64,000 nt of DNA from the NCBI GenBank assembly GCA_963975155.1, contig CAXBFG010000003.1, positions 62,001-126,000 on the forward strand. The letters are read 5' to 3'. A program made the translations under genes and the position numbers. Positions 51,494 to 59,183 of the stretch are shown here, in pieces; the first letter of the stretch is position 1; every line of letters begins with the position of its first letter. Below the pieces are notes generated by a model. The model did no database searches and was not told the origin of the DNA. It worked only from the letters and a program-made list of their open reading frames with translations. Source of the stretch: UBA5109 sp963975155. Its GTDB lineage: Bacteria; Pseudomonadota; Gammaproteobacteria; Pseudomonadales; Pseudohongiellaceae.

Positions 51494-51826
51494 CTAGCTG
51501 GTCTTTCGCGATGCTTTTTCTTCAAGGCCTGAAATGCCGAAACGTCTCTCCAGTTCTTCAAGTACGTCCTGCGGTCCAAGATTTAAATGCGCCAACATAA
51601 CCAGCGAATGGAACCAGAGGTCGGCAGTTTCATAGACCACTTTGGATAGGTTTTCTTCCTGTTCGGCATCACGGGCAGCGAGTATCGTTTCAATAGCCTC
51701 TTCGCCTACCTTTTCCAGGATTTTGTTAAGTCCGCTGCTTTGTAATTTGGCAACATACGAGCTTGAAGGGTCTGAACCCTTGCGTTGCTCGATAATGTCA
51801 GCAAGCTTTTGTAATGTGTCAGCCAT
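51494..51826 (-). CDS. hisE: Phosphoribosyl-ATP pyrophosphatase HisE
   Basis: Second step of histidine synthesis, cutting PR-ATP to PR-AMP. The 110-residue protein begins MADTLQKLADIIEQRKG and has NKILEKVGEEAIETILAARD with the Mg-binding acidic cluster and ETADLWFHSLVML. ATG 51826 is chosen by family alignment; the frame extends to a TTG overlapping the hisI stop. It is monofunctional and separate from hisI, unlike the E. coli fusion. It sits between hisI and tatA, as in pseudomonads. Confidence 0.93.
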   Translation of the reverse strand: MADTLQKLADIIEQRKGSDPSSSYVAKLQSSGLNKILEKVGEEAIETILAARDAEQEENLSKVVYETADLWFHSLVMLAHLNLGPQDVLEELERRFGISGLEEKASRKTS

Positions 51827-51849
51827 ATCGCGGCCCTGAGTTTTAGCTA

Positions 51850-52239
51850 TCAATTATTATAAATGTCTTCCGGTGCTTTAATTACCGGATCCTGTTCCTG
51901 CCATTCATCGCCTTCAAGTTTTCGGTAAAAACAGGATATACGACCGGTGTGGCAGGCAATTCCCCCAACTTGTTCAACCTGGTAAATCAGACAGTCACCA
52001 TCACAGTCCAGGTAAACACCATGCAGCTTTTGTACATGCCCGGATTCTTCACCTTTGCGCCAGAGCTTATTTCTGGAGCGGGACCAGTAAATTGCACGCC
52101 CCTCCTCTATGGCACAGGTAAGGGCCTCCATGTTTATCCAGGCCTGCATCAGAATTCGACCTGATTCAAGGTCCTGGGCAATAGCTGGCAGCAGCCCATC
52201 CGAATTCCACTTTAGCTGATCTACCCAGCTTTCTGCCAT
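51850..52239 (-). CDS. hisI: Phosphoribosyl-AMP cyclohydrolase HisI
   Basis: Third step of histidine synthesis, opening the adenine ring of PR-AMP. The 129 residues include WNSDGLLPAIAQDLESGRIL, the conserved YLDCDGDCLIYQVEQVGG with metal-binding residues, and CHTGRISCFYR. It is followed by hisE. Together with hisBHF it gives five of the ten usual enzymes in this window, without hisA. Confidence 0.95.
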   Translation of the reverse strand: MAESWVDQLKWNSDGLLPAIAQDLESGRILMQAWINMEALTCAIEEGRAIYWSRSRNKLWRKGEESGHVQKLHGVYLDCDGDCLIYQVEQVGGIACHTGRISCFYRKLEGDEWQEQDPVIKAPEDIYNN

Positions 52240-52330
52240 GTGCAGCTCCCAAGTTTAAGAGGGCCTGATAGGGCCAAATAAAGTGGCCTAGAATACTCTA
52301 TTTGGGGTTAAGAGTGTGAGATTCAAGGAC

Positions 52331-53968
52331 TTAGCGACGAAAATACACCAGGCCAAAACCCACAAAAGTCAGCAACCACAGTGCCAGAGGCAGGGATTCC
52401 ATCCATTCACCAAGGCCTGTAAAGCCCATTATGGCTGCAAGGAGCAAGGCAGCCAGTCCAAATCGCAGGCGCTTGGCTGCCAGCTTACGGGAAGCCAGCT
52501 GACGCGCTATAGCCTGTTCCTGCAATTTACGTTGCGCCTGGCGACGGGCAGCGCGACCATCGGACAGCAGGTCGAACAGTAACTCCGGTAATTGTGGAAG
52601 CTGCTCCAGCCATTCGGGTGCTTTTTCCTGGATCTTTTTCAGATTATGCCAGGGTGAAAGGCGCTTCTTTTGCCAGTTTTCAAGAAAGGGTAAGGCGGTT
52701 TGCCAAAGATCCAGTTGCGGGCAAAGTTCCTTGCCCAAACCCTCGATGTTGATCATGGTTTTTTGTAGCAGAACCAGGGACGGCTGTAGTTCCATATTGA
52801 AGCGGCCGGCGGTTCTGAATAACTGCAACAGAATGGCGCCAAAAGAAATTTCACTTAAGGGTTTTTCAAAAATTGGTTCGCATACACTTCGCATGGTTGC
52901 TTCAAATGCGTGCACGGGAGTGTCGGCCGGGACCCAGCCACACTCTACATGGAGTTCGGCCACTTTTCGGTAATCGCGCTTAAATATAGCCAGTAAATTT
53001 CTGGCCAGATATTGTTGGTCATCTTCACTAAGGCTGCCAAAAATTGCGCAGTCAAGTGCGATATACTGAGGTTTTTCACGATGATCTCGGGAGACAAAAA
53101 TATTGCCGGGGTGCATGTCGGCATGAAAAAAACTGTGCTCAAAAACCTGCGTAAAAAATATCTCCACACCCGTTTCAGCAAGTGTTTTCAGATTGATATC
53201 AGCATTTTTCAGTTCTTCAATATGGCTGATTGGAATGCCGTGAATGCGCTCCATTACCAGAACATTTTTACGCGTGTAGTCCCAGTATATTTTAGGAACA
53301 TAGAGCACAGGATTGTGTTTGAAATTGTTCGCCAGTTGAGTGGCATTGGCACCTTCGGCCTGTAAATTTAATTCATCATGGATGACGAAATCATAGTCGC
53401 GGATAATTTCTTTTGTCCGTAGACGTTTTCCATCTTTTGTATAATTTTCAATGAAGGAGGCGAGAAAGTGCAGGAGCGCAAGATCCTGGGTAATGATATA
53501 TTCAATATCGGGACGTATAACTTTGATGACTATTTCTTCACCACTTAATAATCTGGCCGTATGTACCTGGGCAATCGAAGCCGAAGCCAGTGGGGTGCTG
53601 GAAAAATCAGTGAAAAATTTTTCCACTTTGTCACCAAGCGCATGCTCAATGATCTCCTGCGCTTGCTTACCATCGAAAGGAGCAACCTGATCCTGCAATT
53701 TAGCAAGCTCATCGGCGATATCCAGAGGCAACATGTCACGACGGGTCGATAGCAACTGGCCGAATTTTATAAAAATAGGCCCCAGTTCTTCCAAAGCGAG
53801 TCGCAAGCGAGTCCCACGATTAAGAGTTGCCAGCTCCTGGTTCGTCCTGAAAGGAATCATAAGCAACAGGATTGCAGGTGCCTTGAACTCAAAATCTTCC
53901 AGTAATTCCTGCAAGCGATACTTGGCAGCAATTCGCAAGATTTTTATCAATCGTAAATACTTCTTCAC
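52331..53968 (-). CDS. ubiB: Ubiquinone biosynthesis kinase-like protein UbiB
   Basis: Atypical ABC1/ADCK-type kinase-like ATPase needed for ubiquinone synthesis, membrane-associated. The 545 residues have the KxGQ-type N-terminal motif (GPIFIKFGQLLSTRRDMLP), the ABC1 domain (ASASIAQVHTA, HADMHPGNIFV), and a C-terminal pair of membrane segments near the end. The length is typical. It is normally contiguous with ubiJ, but here PEBP and a 207-base gap intervene. Confidence 0.95.
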   Translation of the reverse strand: MKKYLRLIKILRIAAKYRLQELLEDFEFKAPAILLLMIPFRTNQELATLNRGTRLRLALEELGPIFIKFGQLLSTRRDMLPLDIADELAKLQDQVAPFDGKQAQEIIEHALGDKVEKFFTDFSSTPLASASIAQVHTARLLSGEEIVIKVIRPDIEYIITQDLALLHFLASFIENYTKDGKRLRTKEIIRDYDFVIHDELNLQAEGANATQLANNFKHNPVLYVPKIYWDYTRKNVLVMERIHGIPISHIEELKNADINLKTLAETGVEIFFTQVFEHSFFHADMHPGNIFVSRDHREKPQYIALDCAIFGSLSEDDQQYLARNLLAIFKRDYRKVAELHVECGWVPADTPVHAFEATMRSVCEPIFEKPLSEISFGAILLQLFRTAGRFNMELQPSLVLLQKTMINIEGLGKELCPQLDLWQTALPFLENWQKKRLSPWHNLKKIQEKAPEWLEQLPQLPELLFDLLSDGRAARRQAQRKLQEQAIARQLASRKLAAKRLRFGLAALLLAAIMGFTGLGEWMESLPLALWLLTFVGFGLVYFRR

Positions 53969-54175
53969 GAAAAATCTCTTAAGATGAGTGGGGGCGGCAA
54001 AGATAGCATATTTTCGGAGATGATTTTATCTGGTAATAGTCTGATAGCTGAAATTGTATGGGGTGTTAATTGGCACTTGAGAAAGGCATTGAAAATACCG
54101 GGACAAGCATAAGCCGCAGGTATCATTGCAGCATTACTTGGTGTGTTGGTTTAATTTCAGCTGCTTACTGATGTA

Positions 54176-54652
54176 TTAACGCTGATATGTGCCAATAAGA
54201 CGGTTCATACCCAGTATGTCAGGCTCGATGGCGGCCAGTAGCTGCCAGAGGCTTAAACCAGCTTGCAGATTCGTCTCTTTGCCCAGTGCCAGAATCCAGA
54301 AGTAATAGTGGTGCAGGCCGTGACCTTCCGGAGGCATAGGGCCGTTGTAGCCTGAGTTGCCGGCGTCATTAATACCCTGTGTATAGTCGGAACAACCTTC
54401 CTCAAGTTTGGTGGTACTGGCAGGAATATTATAGAGAACCCAATGCACAAATCCGTAATTTCCTGCCGGGGTAACCAAAGGCGCATCCGGATCATGACAG
54501 ATAATGGCGTAAGCTTTGGTGCCAGCAGGAGCATTGGTCCAGCCAATACCTGGTGAAATATCTTCACCTACACCTGTATGTTTAGTCGGGATACTGCCAT
54601 TGTTGCCAAAGGCTGTACTGTTCAGTTGCATTGCAGAAGGTGCAAATCCCAT
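54176..54652 (-). CDS. YbhB/YbcL-type phosphatidylethanolamine-binding-fold protein
   Basis: A 158-residue PEBP-fold protein. Signature segments CHDPDAPLVT near 49 and HGLHHYYFWILAL near 110 define the anion-binding pocket. Bacterial homologues are of uncertain function (related to Raf kinase inhibitor proteins in name only). It lies between ubiJ and ubiB, and breaks the usual ubiEJB run. It is 26 bases from ubiJ, so it may be co-transcribed with ubiE-ubiJ. Confidence 0.85.
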   Translation of the reverse strand: MGFAPSAMQLNSTAFGNNGSIPTKHTGVGEDISPGIGWTNAPAGTKAYAIICHDPDAPLVTPAGNYGFVHWVLYNIPASTTKLEEGCSDYTQGINDAGNSGYNGPMPPEGHGLHHYYFWILALGKETNLQAGLSLWQLLAAIEPDILGMNRLIGTYQR

Positions 54653-54678
54653 GATTGACTCCTTTTTTTATTGTGGGC

Positions 54679-55305
54679 TCATTGTTGGCCTAAAGGCACT
54701 GACAATTTACTGATACGTGCCTGACTTCGATCCAGGCGTAATCGTAGAGTGTCTATACGTTGATAAAAAAGTTCAAGCTCATCCGCACTTGGGAACAGAT
54801 TTATTTCTTCATGGATATATTCATCTATATCAGTTTTTAAACTTTCAGAGCTGTTATGCAAAAATTCTTTTAAATATTTTAGTCCGTTACTCAGGCTTTG
54901 AGTTGGAATATCCCCAATGAATTTACTTAACTGGTAATCCCAGTCAATATTCAGCTCATTCAGTAAAACCTGCAGATCCTGAATGCTGCTGGCATCACCT
55001 TTGATCTGTACTGCATTTGTGCGAATGGTTTTTGTTTTATCCTTTGCCATCAGTAACTGTAAAAGAGTGGCAGCAGTGCCTGATACTTCTGCATCGGACT
55101 CAAGGGTTTGTACCGGGGAGAGTGCAAAGCCTTGTTCAGTAATCGTGATCATCAAGGATAAAGAGGGCGATGTGCAGGTTATAGCAATATTTTTCCCACT
55201 CAGTTTCAGGAGTTTTTTTTTACTTAACGGGTCCAGTTCAAGAGCCTTGTTTACAACGCTTTCTGCGCTGGCAAGAGCTGCACTTAAAACTAAATTAAGC
55301 GGCAT
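54679..55305 (-). CDS. ubiJ: Ubiquinone biosynthesis accessory factor UbiJ
   Basis: Lipid-binding SCP2-domain scaffold of the aerobic Ubi complex. The 208-residue protein has the SCP2-like N-terminal part (SLMITITEQGFALSP, then SGTAATLLQLL) and a helical C-terminal tail (EELELFYQRI-like ADELELFYQRIDTLRLRLDR) typical of UbiJ. Its start overlaps the ubiE end by 11 bases, the usual ubiE-ubiJ linkage. Confidence 0.92.
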   Translation of the reverse strand: MPLNLVLSAALASAESVVNKALELDPLSKKKLLKLSGKNIAITCTSPSLSLMITITEQGFALSPVQTLESDAEVSGTAATLLQLLMAKDKTKTIRTNAVQIKGDASSIQDLQVLLNELNIDWDYQLSKFIGDIPTQSLSNGLKYLKEFLHNSSESLKTDIDEYIHEEINLFPSADELELFYQRIDTLRLRLDRSQARISKLSVPLGQQ

Positions 55306-56056
55306 CTTTATAGCCTATATGTATCGCACAAATACCATCCATTACATCGTGGTATTCACAGCGTTGAAAGCCTGCTTCAAGAATCATGGTTTTAAGTGTT
55401 TCCTGGTCAGGATGCATGCGAATGGATTCCACCAGGTACTGATAACTTTCACTATCACCACTGACCAGTTTGCCGGCAATGGGCCAGAGTTTTGAATAAA
55501 TATCGTAAGCTTTACCAATGAGCTGGCTGCGTGGTTTTGAAAACTCCAGCACTACCAGTCTTCCACCTGGTTTGATGACTTTATACATGGATTGCAAAGC
55601 CGCGTCCTTATTGGTGACATTTCTGAGCCCGTAGGCAATACAGACGCAATCAAAACTGTTGTCGGTAAAAGGGAGCTTTTCTGCATCGGCAAGACTGTAT
55701 GAAATATTTTCCATACTGCCTTGATCTATAATTCTATCTCTTCCAACTCTCAGCATGGATTCATTGATATCGGCAAGCACAACCTGACCTTCAGCCCCGA
55801 CTATAGGAGAGAATTGCAAGGAAAAATCTCCTGTACCGCCGGCAAGATCCAAAACATATTGACCAGGCCGTAATGCTGTCAGTTGAACGGTGAACCGTTT
55901 TACCAGACGATGTGAGCCCAGTGACATCAGGTCATTCATAATGTCGTAGTTACGAGCTACAGAATGGAAAACATTGGCCACATGTTCCGCTTTTTCTTCA
56001 ACAGGAACTTCCTTGTAGCCGAAATGGGTAGTCTTTTGCTTGTTGTCATCGTTCAT
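55295..56056 (-). CDS. ubiE: Ubiquinone/menaquinone C-methyltransferase UbiE
   Basis: SAM-dependent C-methylation of the quinone ring. The 253 residues have FGYKEVPVEEKAEHVANVFHSVA at the start, the SAM motif VLDLAGGTGDF, DSFDCVCIAYGLRNVTNKDAAL, and the C-terminal region of the family. Start ATG 56056. It leads the ubiE-ubiJ run; 44 bases upstream is the DUF971 gene. Confidence 0.96.
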   Translation of the reverse strand: MNDDNKQKTTHFGYKEVPVEEKAEHVANVFHSVARNYDIMNDLMSLGSHRLVKRFTVQLTALRPGQYVLDLAGGTGDFSLQFSPIVGAEGQVVLADINESMLRVGRDRIIDQGSMENISYSLADAEKLPFTDNSFDCVCIAYGLRNVTNKDAALQSMYKVIKPGGRLVVLEFSKPRSQLIGKAYDIYSKLWPIAGKLVSGDSESYQYLVESIRMHPDQETLKTMILEAGFQRCEYHDVMDGICAIHIGYKDAA

Positions 56057-56100
56057 GGTTATTATTGTAACTCATGATGATCAGAAGCGTTTAATTGAAA

Positions 56101-56496
56101 TCAATCAGATTTTAGCGGAAAAATTTTGACAGCCTGGGTGCCTGTCGGAAGTGACTCGCGGGTCTGACCAGCGGCTTTCAGTTTATTCAGATATTCGGAC
56201 CACAGTTCCTGCTTGCTCAGGCATAGTTCACGCAGATATTCCCAGGTGAAAATTCCGGTATTATGCGAATCATCAAAGTGCGGGCGTATTGCATAATTCC
56301 CCACGCTGTCCAGTTTTGTAATAAGAACGGATTTTTTACCATGTTGCAGGACTTCCTGACCAGGACCATGCCCTCTAACCTCAGCGGAAGGGGAATGTAC
56401 GCGCAGAAACTCTGCTGCCAGCTCATAGCTGCCGTCCGTATACTGGAGTTCAAGAATCCCGGATTTTTTATGCAGCTTGATATTTACAGGGAGCAT
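56101..56496 (-). CDS. DUF971-domain protein
   Basis: A 131-residue protein of the DUF971 family, related to the N-terminal region of gamma-butyrobetaine hydroxylase. It has LELQYTDGSYELAAEFLRV, RPHFDDSHNTGIFTWEYLREL and a short C-terminal tail. Homologues sit downstream of hslVU in many gammaproteobacteria, as here (10 bases after hslU). The function is unknown; iron-sulfur or metal binding has been suggested for related domains. Confidence 0.9.
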   Translation of the reverse strand: MLPVNIKLHKKSGILELQYTDGSYELAAEFLRVHSPSAEVRGHGPGQEVLQHGKKSVLITKLDSVGNYAIRPHFDDSHNTGIFTWEYLRELCLSKQELWSEYLNKLKAAGQTRESLPTGTQAVKIFPLKSD

Positions 56497-56506
56497 TATC
56501 GGGTTC

Positions 56507-57853
56507 TTATAAGATGAAGCGACTCAGGTCTTCATCTTCTGACAGCTCACTTAAAGTAAAATCTACAAATGCGGCATCTATAAGAAAAGTATCCTTGCCA
56601 CTTGCAACCAGCTCATCTGCTCGAAATGAAATATCTTCCAGCAATTTTTCCAGCACAGTATGCAAACGTCGGGCGCCAATATTTTCAGTTCTCTCATTCA
56701 CAGCCCAGGCGATTTCAGAAATTTTCTGAATGCCGTCTTCTGTAAACTGCAGATTCAAATTTTCTGTGGCCAGTAAAGCCTGGTATTGTTTACTGAGTGA
56801 AGCATCAGGTTCAGTTAATATTCGGTTGAAATCTTCAACAGTCAAAGCTTCAAGCTCGACTCGTATGGGTAAACGGCCCTGTAATTCAGGAATAAGATCA
56901 GAAGGCTTTGAAAGGTGAAATGCGCCTGAGGCGATAAACAGAATATGATCAGTTTTTATCGGACCATATTTGGTCGTAACTGTTGAGCCTTCAATTAAAG
57001 GCAATAAGTCTCGTTGTACACCTTCACGGCTGACGCCCCCAGTACTTGTTTCATTTTTCGTAGCGACCTTGTCAATTTCATCGATGAATACGATGCCAGT
57101 TTGCTCCGTATTTGTAACTGCCTGAGTTTTCAAATCCTCTTCATTAATGAGTTTGGCTGCTTCTTCGTCTTTAAGTAGTTTCAGAGCGGACTTGACCGTA
57201 ACACGACGTGTTTTTTTACGCTGCGACCCTATGTTGGAAAACATTGTACTCAGCTGATTGGTCATATCTTCCATACCTGGTGGTGCCAAAATTTCCACAC
57301 CGGAAATCATGTCGCTAACTTTCACTTCGATTTCTTTATCATCCAGATCGCCTTCACGTAATTTTTTCCGGAAAATTTGACGAGTACTGTTATCCGCTTC
57401 GGTAACACTTAGTGGTTCTGAATTGCGTTGCGAACCTGGGCCAGGCAGGAGGATGTCGAGTACTTTGTCTTCTGCAGCATTGGCAGCCTGCATGCTGACA
57501 CTCTCAATTTGTTGTTCACGTAACATTTTGTAGGCAACATCAACAAGATCGCGAATTATTGATTCGACATCCCGGCCCACATAGCCTACTTCTGTAAATT
57601 TTGTTGCTTCGACTTTTATAAAAGGGGAGCCGGCCAATCGTGCCAGGCGTCTGGCAATTTCAGTTTTGCCAACGCCGGTCGGACCTATCATTAAAATATT
57701 TTTTGGTGTGACTTCATTGCGCAAGCCTTCAGGGAGTTTCATTCTGCGCCAGCGATTACGTAAAGCAATAGCTACGGCTCGTTTTGCAGCATGCTGACCA
57801 ACGATATGTTTATCCAGTTGTAAGGCAATTTCTTTAGGGCTTAAATCTGCCAT
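56507..57853 (-). CDS. hslU: ATP-dependent protease ATPase subunit HslU (ClpY)
   Basis: AAA+ unfoldase that feeds HslV. The 448 residues include the N-terminal HIVGQHAAKRAVAIALRNRWRR (shortened here), Walker A GPTGVGKTEIARRLA, Walker B IVFIDEIDKVA and the sensor-2 ERTENIGARRLHTVLEK. The intermediate domain is of typical size. Start ATG 57853, 21 bases after the hslV stop. Expected to be heat-shock regulated from the promoter upstream of hslV. Confidence 0.97.
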   Translation of the reverse strand: MADLSPKEIALQLDKHIVGQHAAKRAVAIALRNRWRRMKLPEGLRNEVTPKNILMIGPTGVGKTEIARRLARLAGSPFIKVEATKFTEVGYVGRDVESIIRDLVDVAYKMLREQQIESVSMQAANAAEDKVLDILLPGPGSQRNSEPLSVTEADNSTRQIFRKKLREGDLDDKEIEVKVSDMISGVEILAPPGMEDMTNQLSTMFSNIGSQRKKTRRVTVKSALKLLKDEEAAKLINEEDLKTQAVTNTEQTGIVFIDEIDKVATKNETSTGGVSREGVQRDLLPLIEGSTVTTKYGPIKTDHILFIASGAFHLSKPSDLIPELQGRLPIRVELEALTVEDFNRILTEPDASLSKQYQALLATENLNLQFTEDGIQKISEIAWAVNERTENIGARRLHTVLEKLLEDISFRADELVASGKDTFLIDAAFVDFTLSELSEDEDLSRFIL

Positions 57854-57874
57854 GCAGGCTTCCTGTATACGTCT

Positions 57875-58414
57875 TTAAAATTCCAGTGTTTCGATGGTGA
57901 GATTGCGGTTAGTAAATACGCATATTTCAGCGGCAATATGCAGGCTTTTTTCGACTATGGCACGGGCATCAAGCTCAGTATTTTCTAACAAGGCAGTTGC
58001 CGCAGCCTGCGCATATGCGCCACCAGAGCCGATTGCCATTAAGGAGTTTTCGGGTTCAATAACATCACCATTCCCGGTAATAATCAGAGAAGCTTCTTTA
58101 TCAGCAACAACTAACAATGCTTCGAGACGACGTAAAGCACGTTCAGTACGCCAAAGTTTGGCCAGCTCAACTGCTGCACGGGTTAATTTTCCTGAGTGCT
58201 TTTCCAGCTGTTCTTCGAAGCGTTCAAATAATGTGAATGCATCTGCAGTACCACCGGCGAACCCGGCGATTACCTGGTCCTTGTACAAACGCCTGACTTT
58301 TCTGGCATTTCCCTTCATGACAGTATTACCCTGGCTGACTTGTCCGTCACCTCCAATAACAACTTTATTGCTTCGACGCACTGAAACGATCGTCGTGCCG
58401 CGGTATTGCTCCAT
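57875..58414 (-). CDS. hslV: ATP-dependent protease proteolytic subunit HslV (ClpQ)
   Basis: Threonine protease of the proteasome type, partner of HslU. The 179 residues begin MEQYRGTTIVSVRR; the catalytic threonine is Thr7 or Thr8 after processing. GGDGQVSQGNTVMKG, AGFAGGTADAFTLFERFE and IGSGGAYAQAAA follow, all typical. First gene of hslVU, with a sigma-32-like promoter 34-63 bases upstream of its start. Confidence 0.96.
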   Translation of the reverse strand: MEQYRGTTIVSVRRSNKVVIGGDGQVSQGNTVMKGNARKVRRLYKDQVIAGFAGGTADAFTLFERFEEQLEKHSGKLTRAAVELAKLWRTERALRRLEALLVVADKEASLIITGNGDVIEPENSLMAIGSGGAYAQAAATALLENTELDARAIVEKSLHIAAEICVFTNRNLTIETLEF

Positions 58415-58447
58415 ACCTTACTCTTTTATCTGGGATTATGAACTTTA

Positions 58448-58477
58448 CTATGTGGTGTTTTGTGTGCGGATTTCAAG
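58448..58477 (-). promoter_or_regulatory. Heat-shock (sigma-32) promoter of hslVU
   Basis: On the minus strand, CTTGAAA (58471-58477) and CCACATAG (58448-58455) lie 15 bases apart, close to the RpoH consensus of CTTGAAA and CCCCAT-type minus-10 sequences. The position, 34 bases before the hslV start codon, fits the known heat-shock control of this operon. Confidence 0.65.
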
Positions 58478-58500
58478 GTGTTGCAGGGTAAAACCGCCTA

Positions 58501-59076
58501 TCAGCGTACTTCTATTTTTATAGCTCCATTAATACTGTTTCTGGCAAGCAGATCGATGGCATCCTCTGCACTCGTATTACCAACGAAAGGGCCTGCCTGA
58601 ACCCGGTATACGGTCTGACCAAGCACTTCGGCCTGATAGATAGCAGCATTCAGCCCCATTAGAATTATCTCGGCCTTAAGCCTCTCTGCGTCATTCATGG
58701 TGTTGAAAGATGCTGCCTGAACACGATAAATACTGGGGTTTACTTCAACCTGAGGCTGGAGCTCAACGGCAACTACGTCAACCAGAACCTCTGCTTCACT
58801 AAGACGGTCATAAAAGGTGAAGCCGGCACCTGCTTCGGCATCAGCTTCGGTGACGGCATCCTGAGCTAATACGCTATTGTTAAGATTTTGGAGTGGGCCT
58901 GAACGATAAAGCCAAAAAAAACCGATAAACGCTACAAATAATCCTGACAGCAAGCCGGAAAAAAACCATGGCCAATGTCCGTTTGTCTGAGAGACTTTGG
59001 TAGCAGAATTGTTCGCTGAACGTTTCTTCCTGGACTGACTGTCGGAAGAACGTTGTTTTGCAAAATCATGCGCCAT
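58501..59076 (-). CDS. SPOR-domain membrane protein (FtsN-like)
   Basis: A 191-residue bitopic protein: basic cytoplasmic tail, one membrane segment (about 35-56, FFSGLLSGLFVAFIGFFWLY), a periplasmic linker rich in Glu/Ala, and a C-terminal SPOR domain with YRVQAASFNTMNDAERLKAE and VYRVQAGPFVGN. Such proteins bind denuded septal peptidoglycan; the family at this hslVU-linked position is FtsN-like. The gene between it and priA in pseudomonads (argS) is absent here. Confidence 0.9.
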   Translation of the reverse strand: MAHDFAKQRSSDSQSRKKRSANNSATKVSQTNGHWPWFFSGLLSGLFVAFIGFFWLYRSGPLQNLNNSVLAQDAVTEADAEAGAGFTFYDRLSEAEVLVDVVAVELQPQVEVNPSIYRVQAASFNTMNDAERLKAEIILMGLNAAIYQAEVLGQTVYRVQAGPFVGNTSAEDAIDLLARNSINGAIKIEVR

Positions 59077-59183
59077 TCGGTTACACAGCTTTTATTATCA
59101 GGACCAATATTATCCCGCTTTTAGCCTTGCTTTGGTAGTGAGTAGTTACAGATGTTTGTTGAGTTTTATTTAAATAAGCCGGG

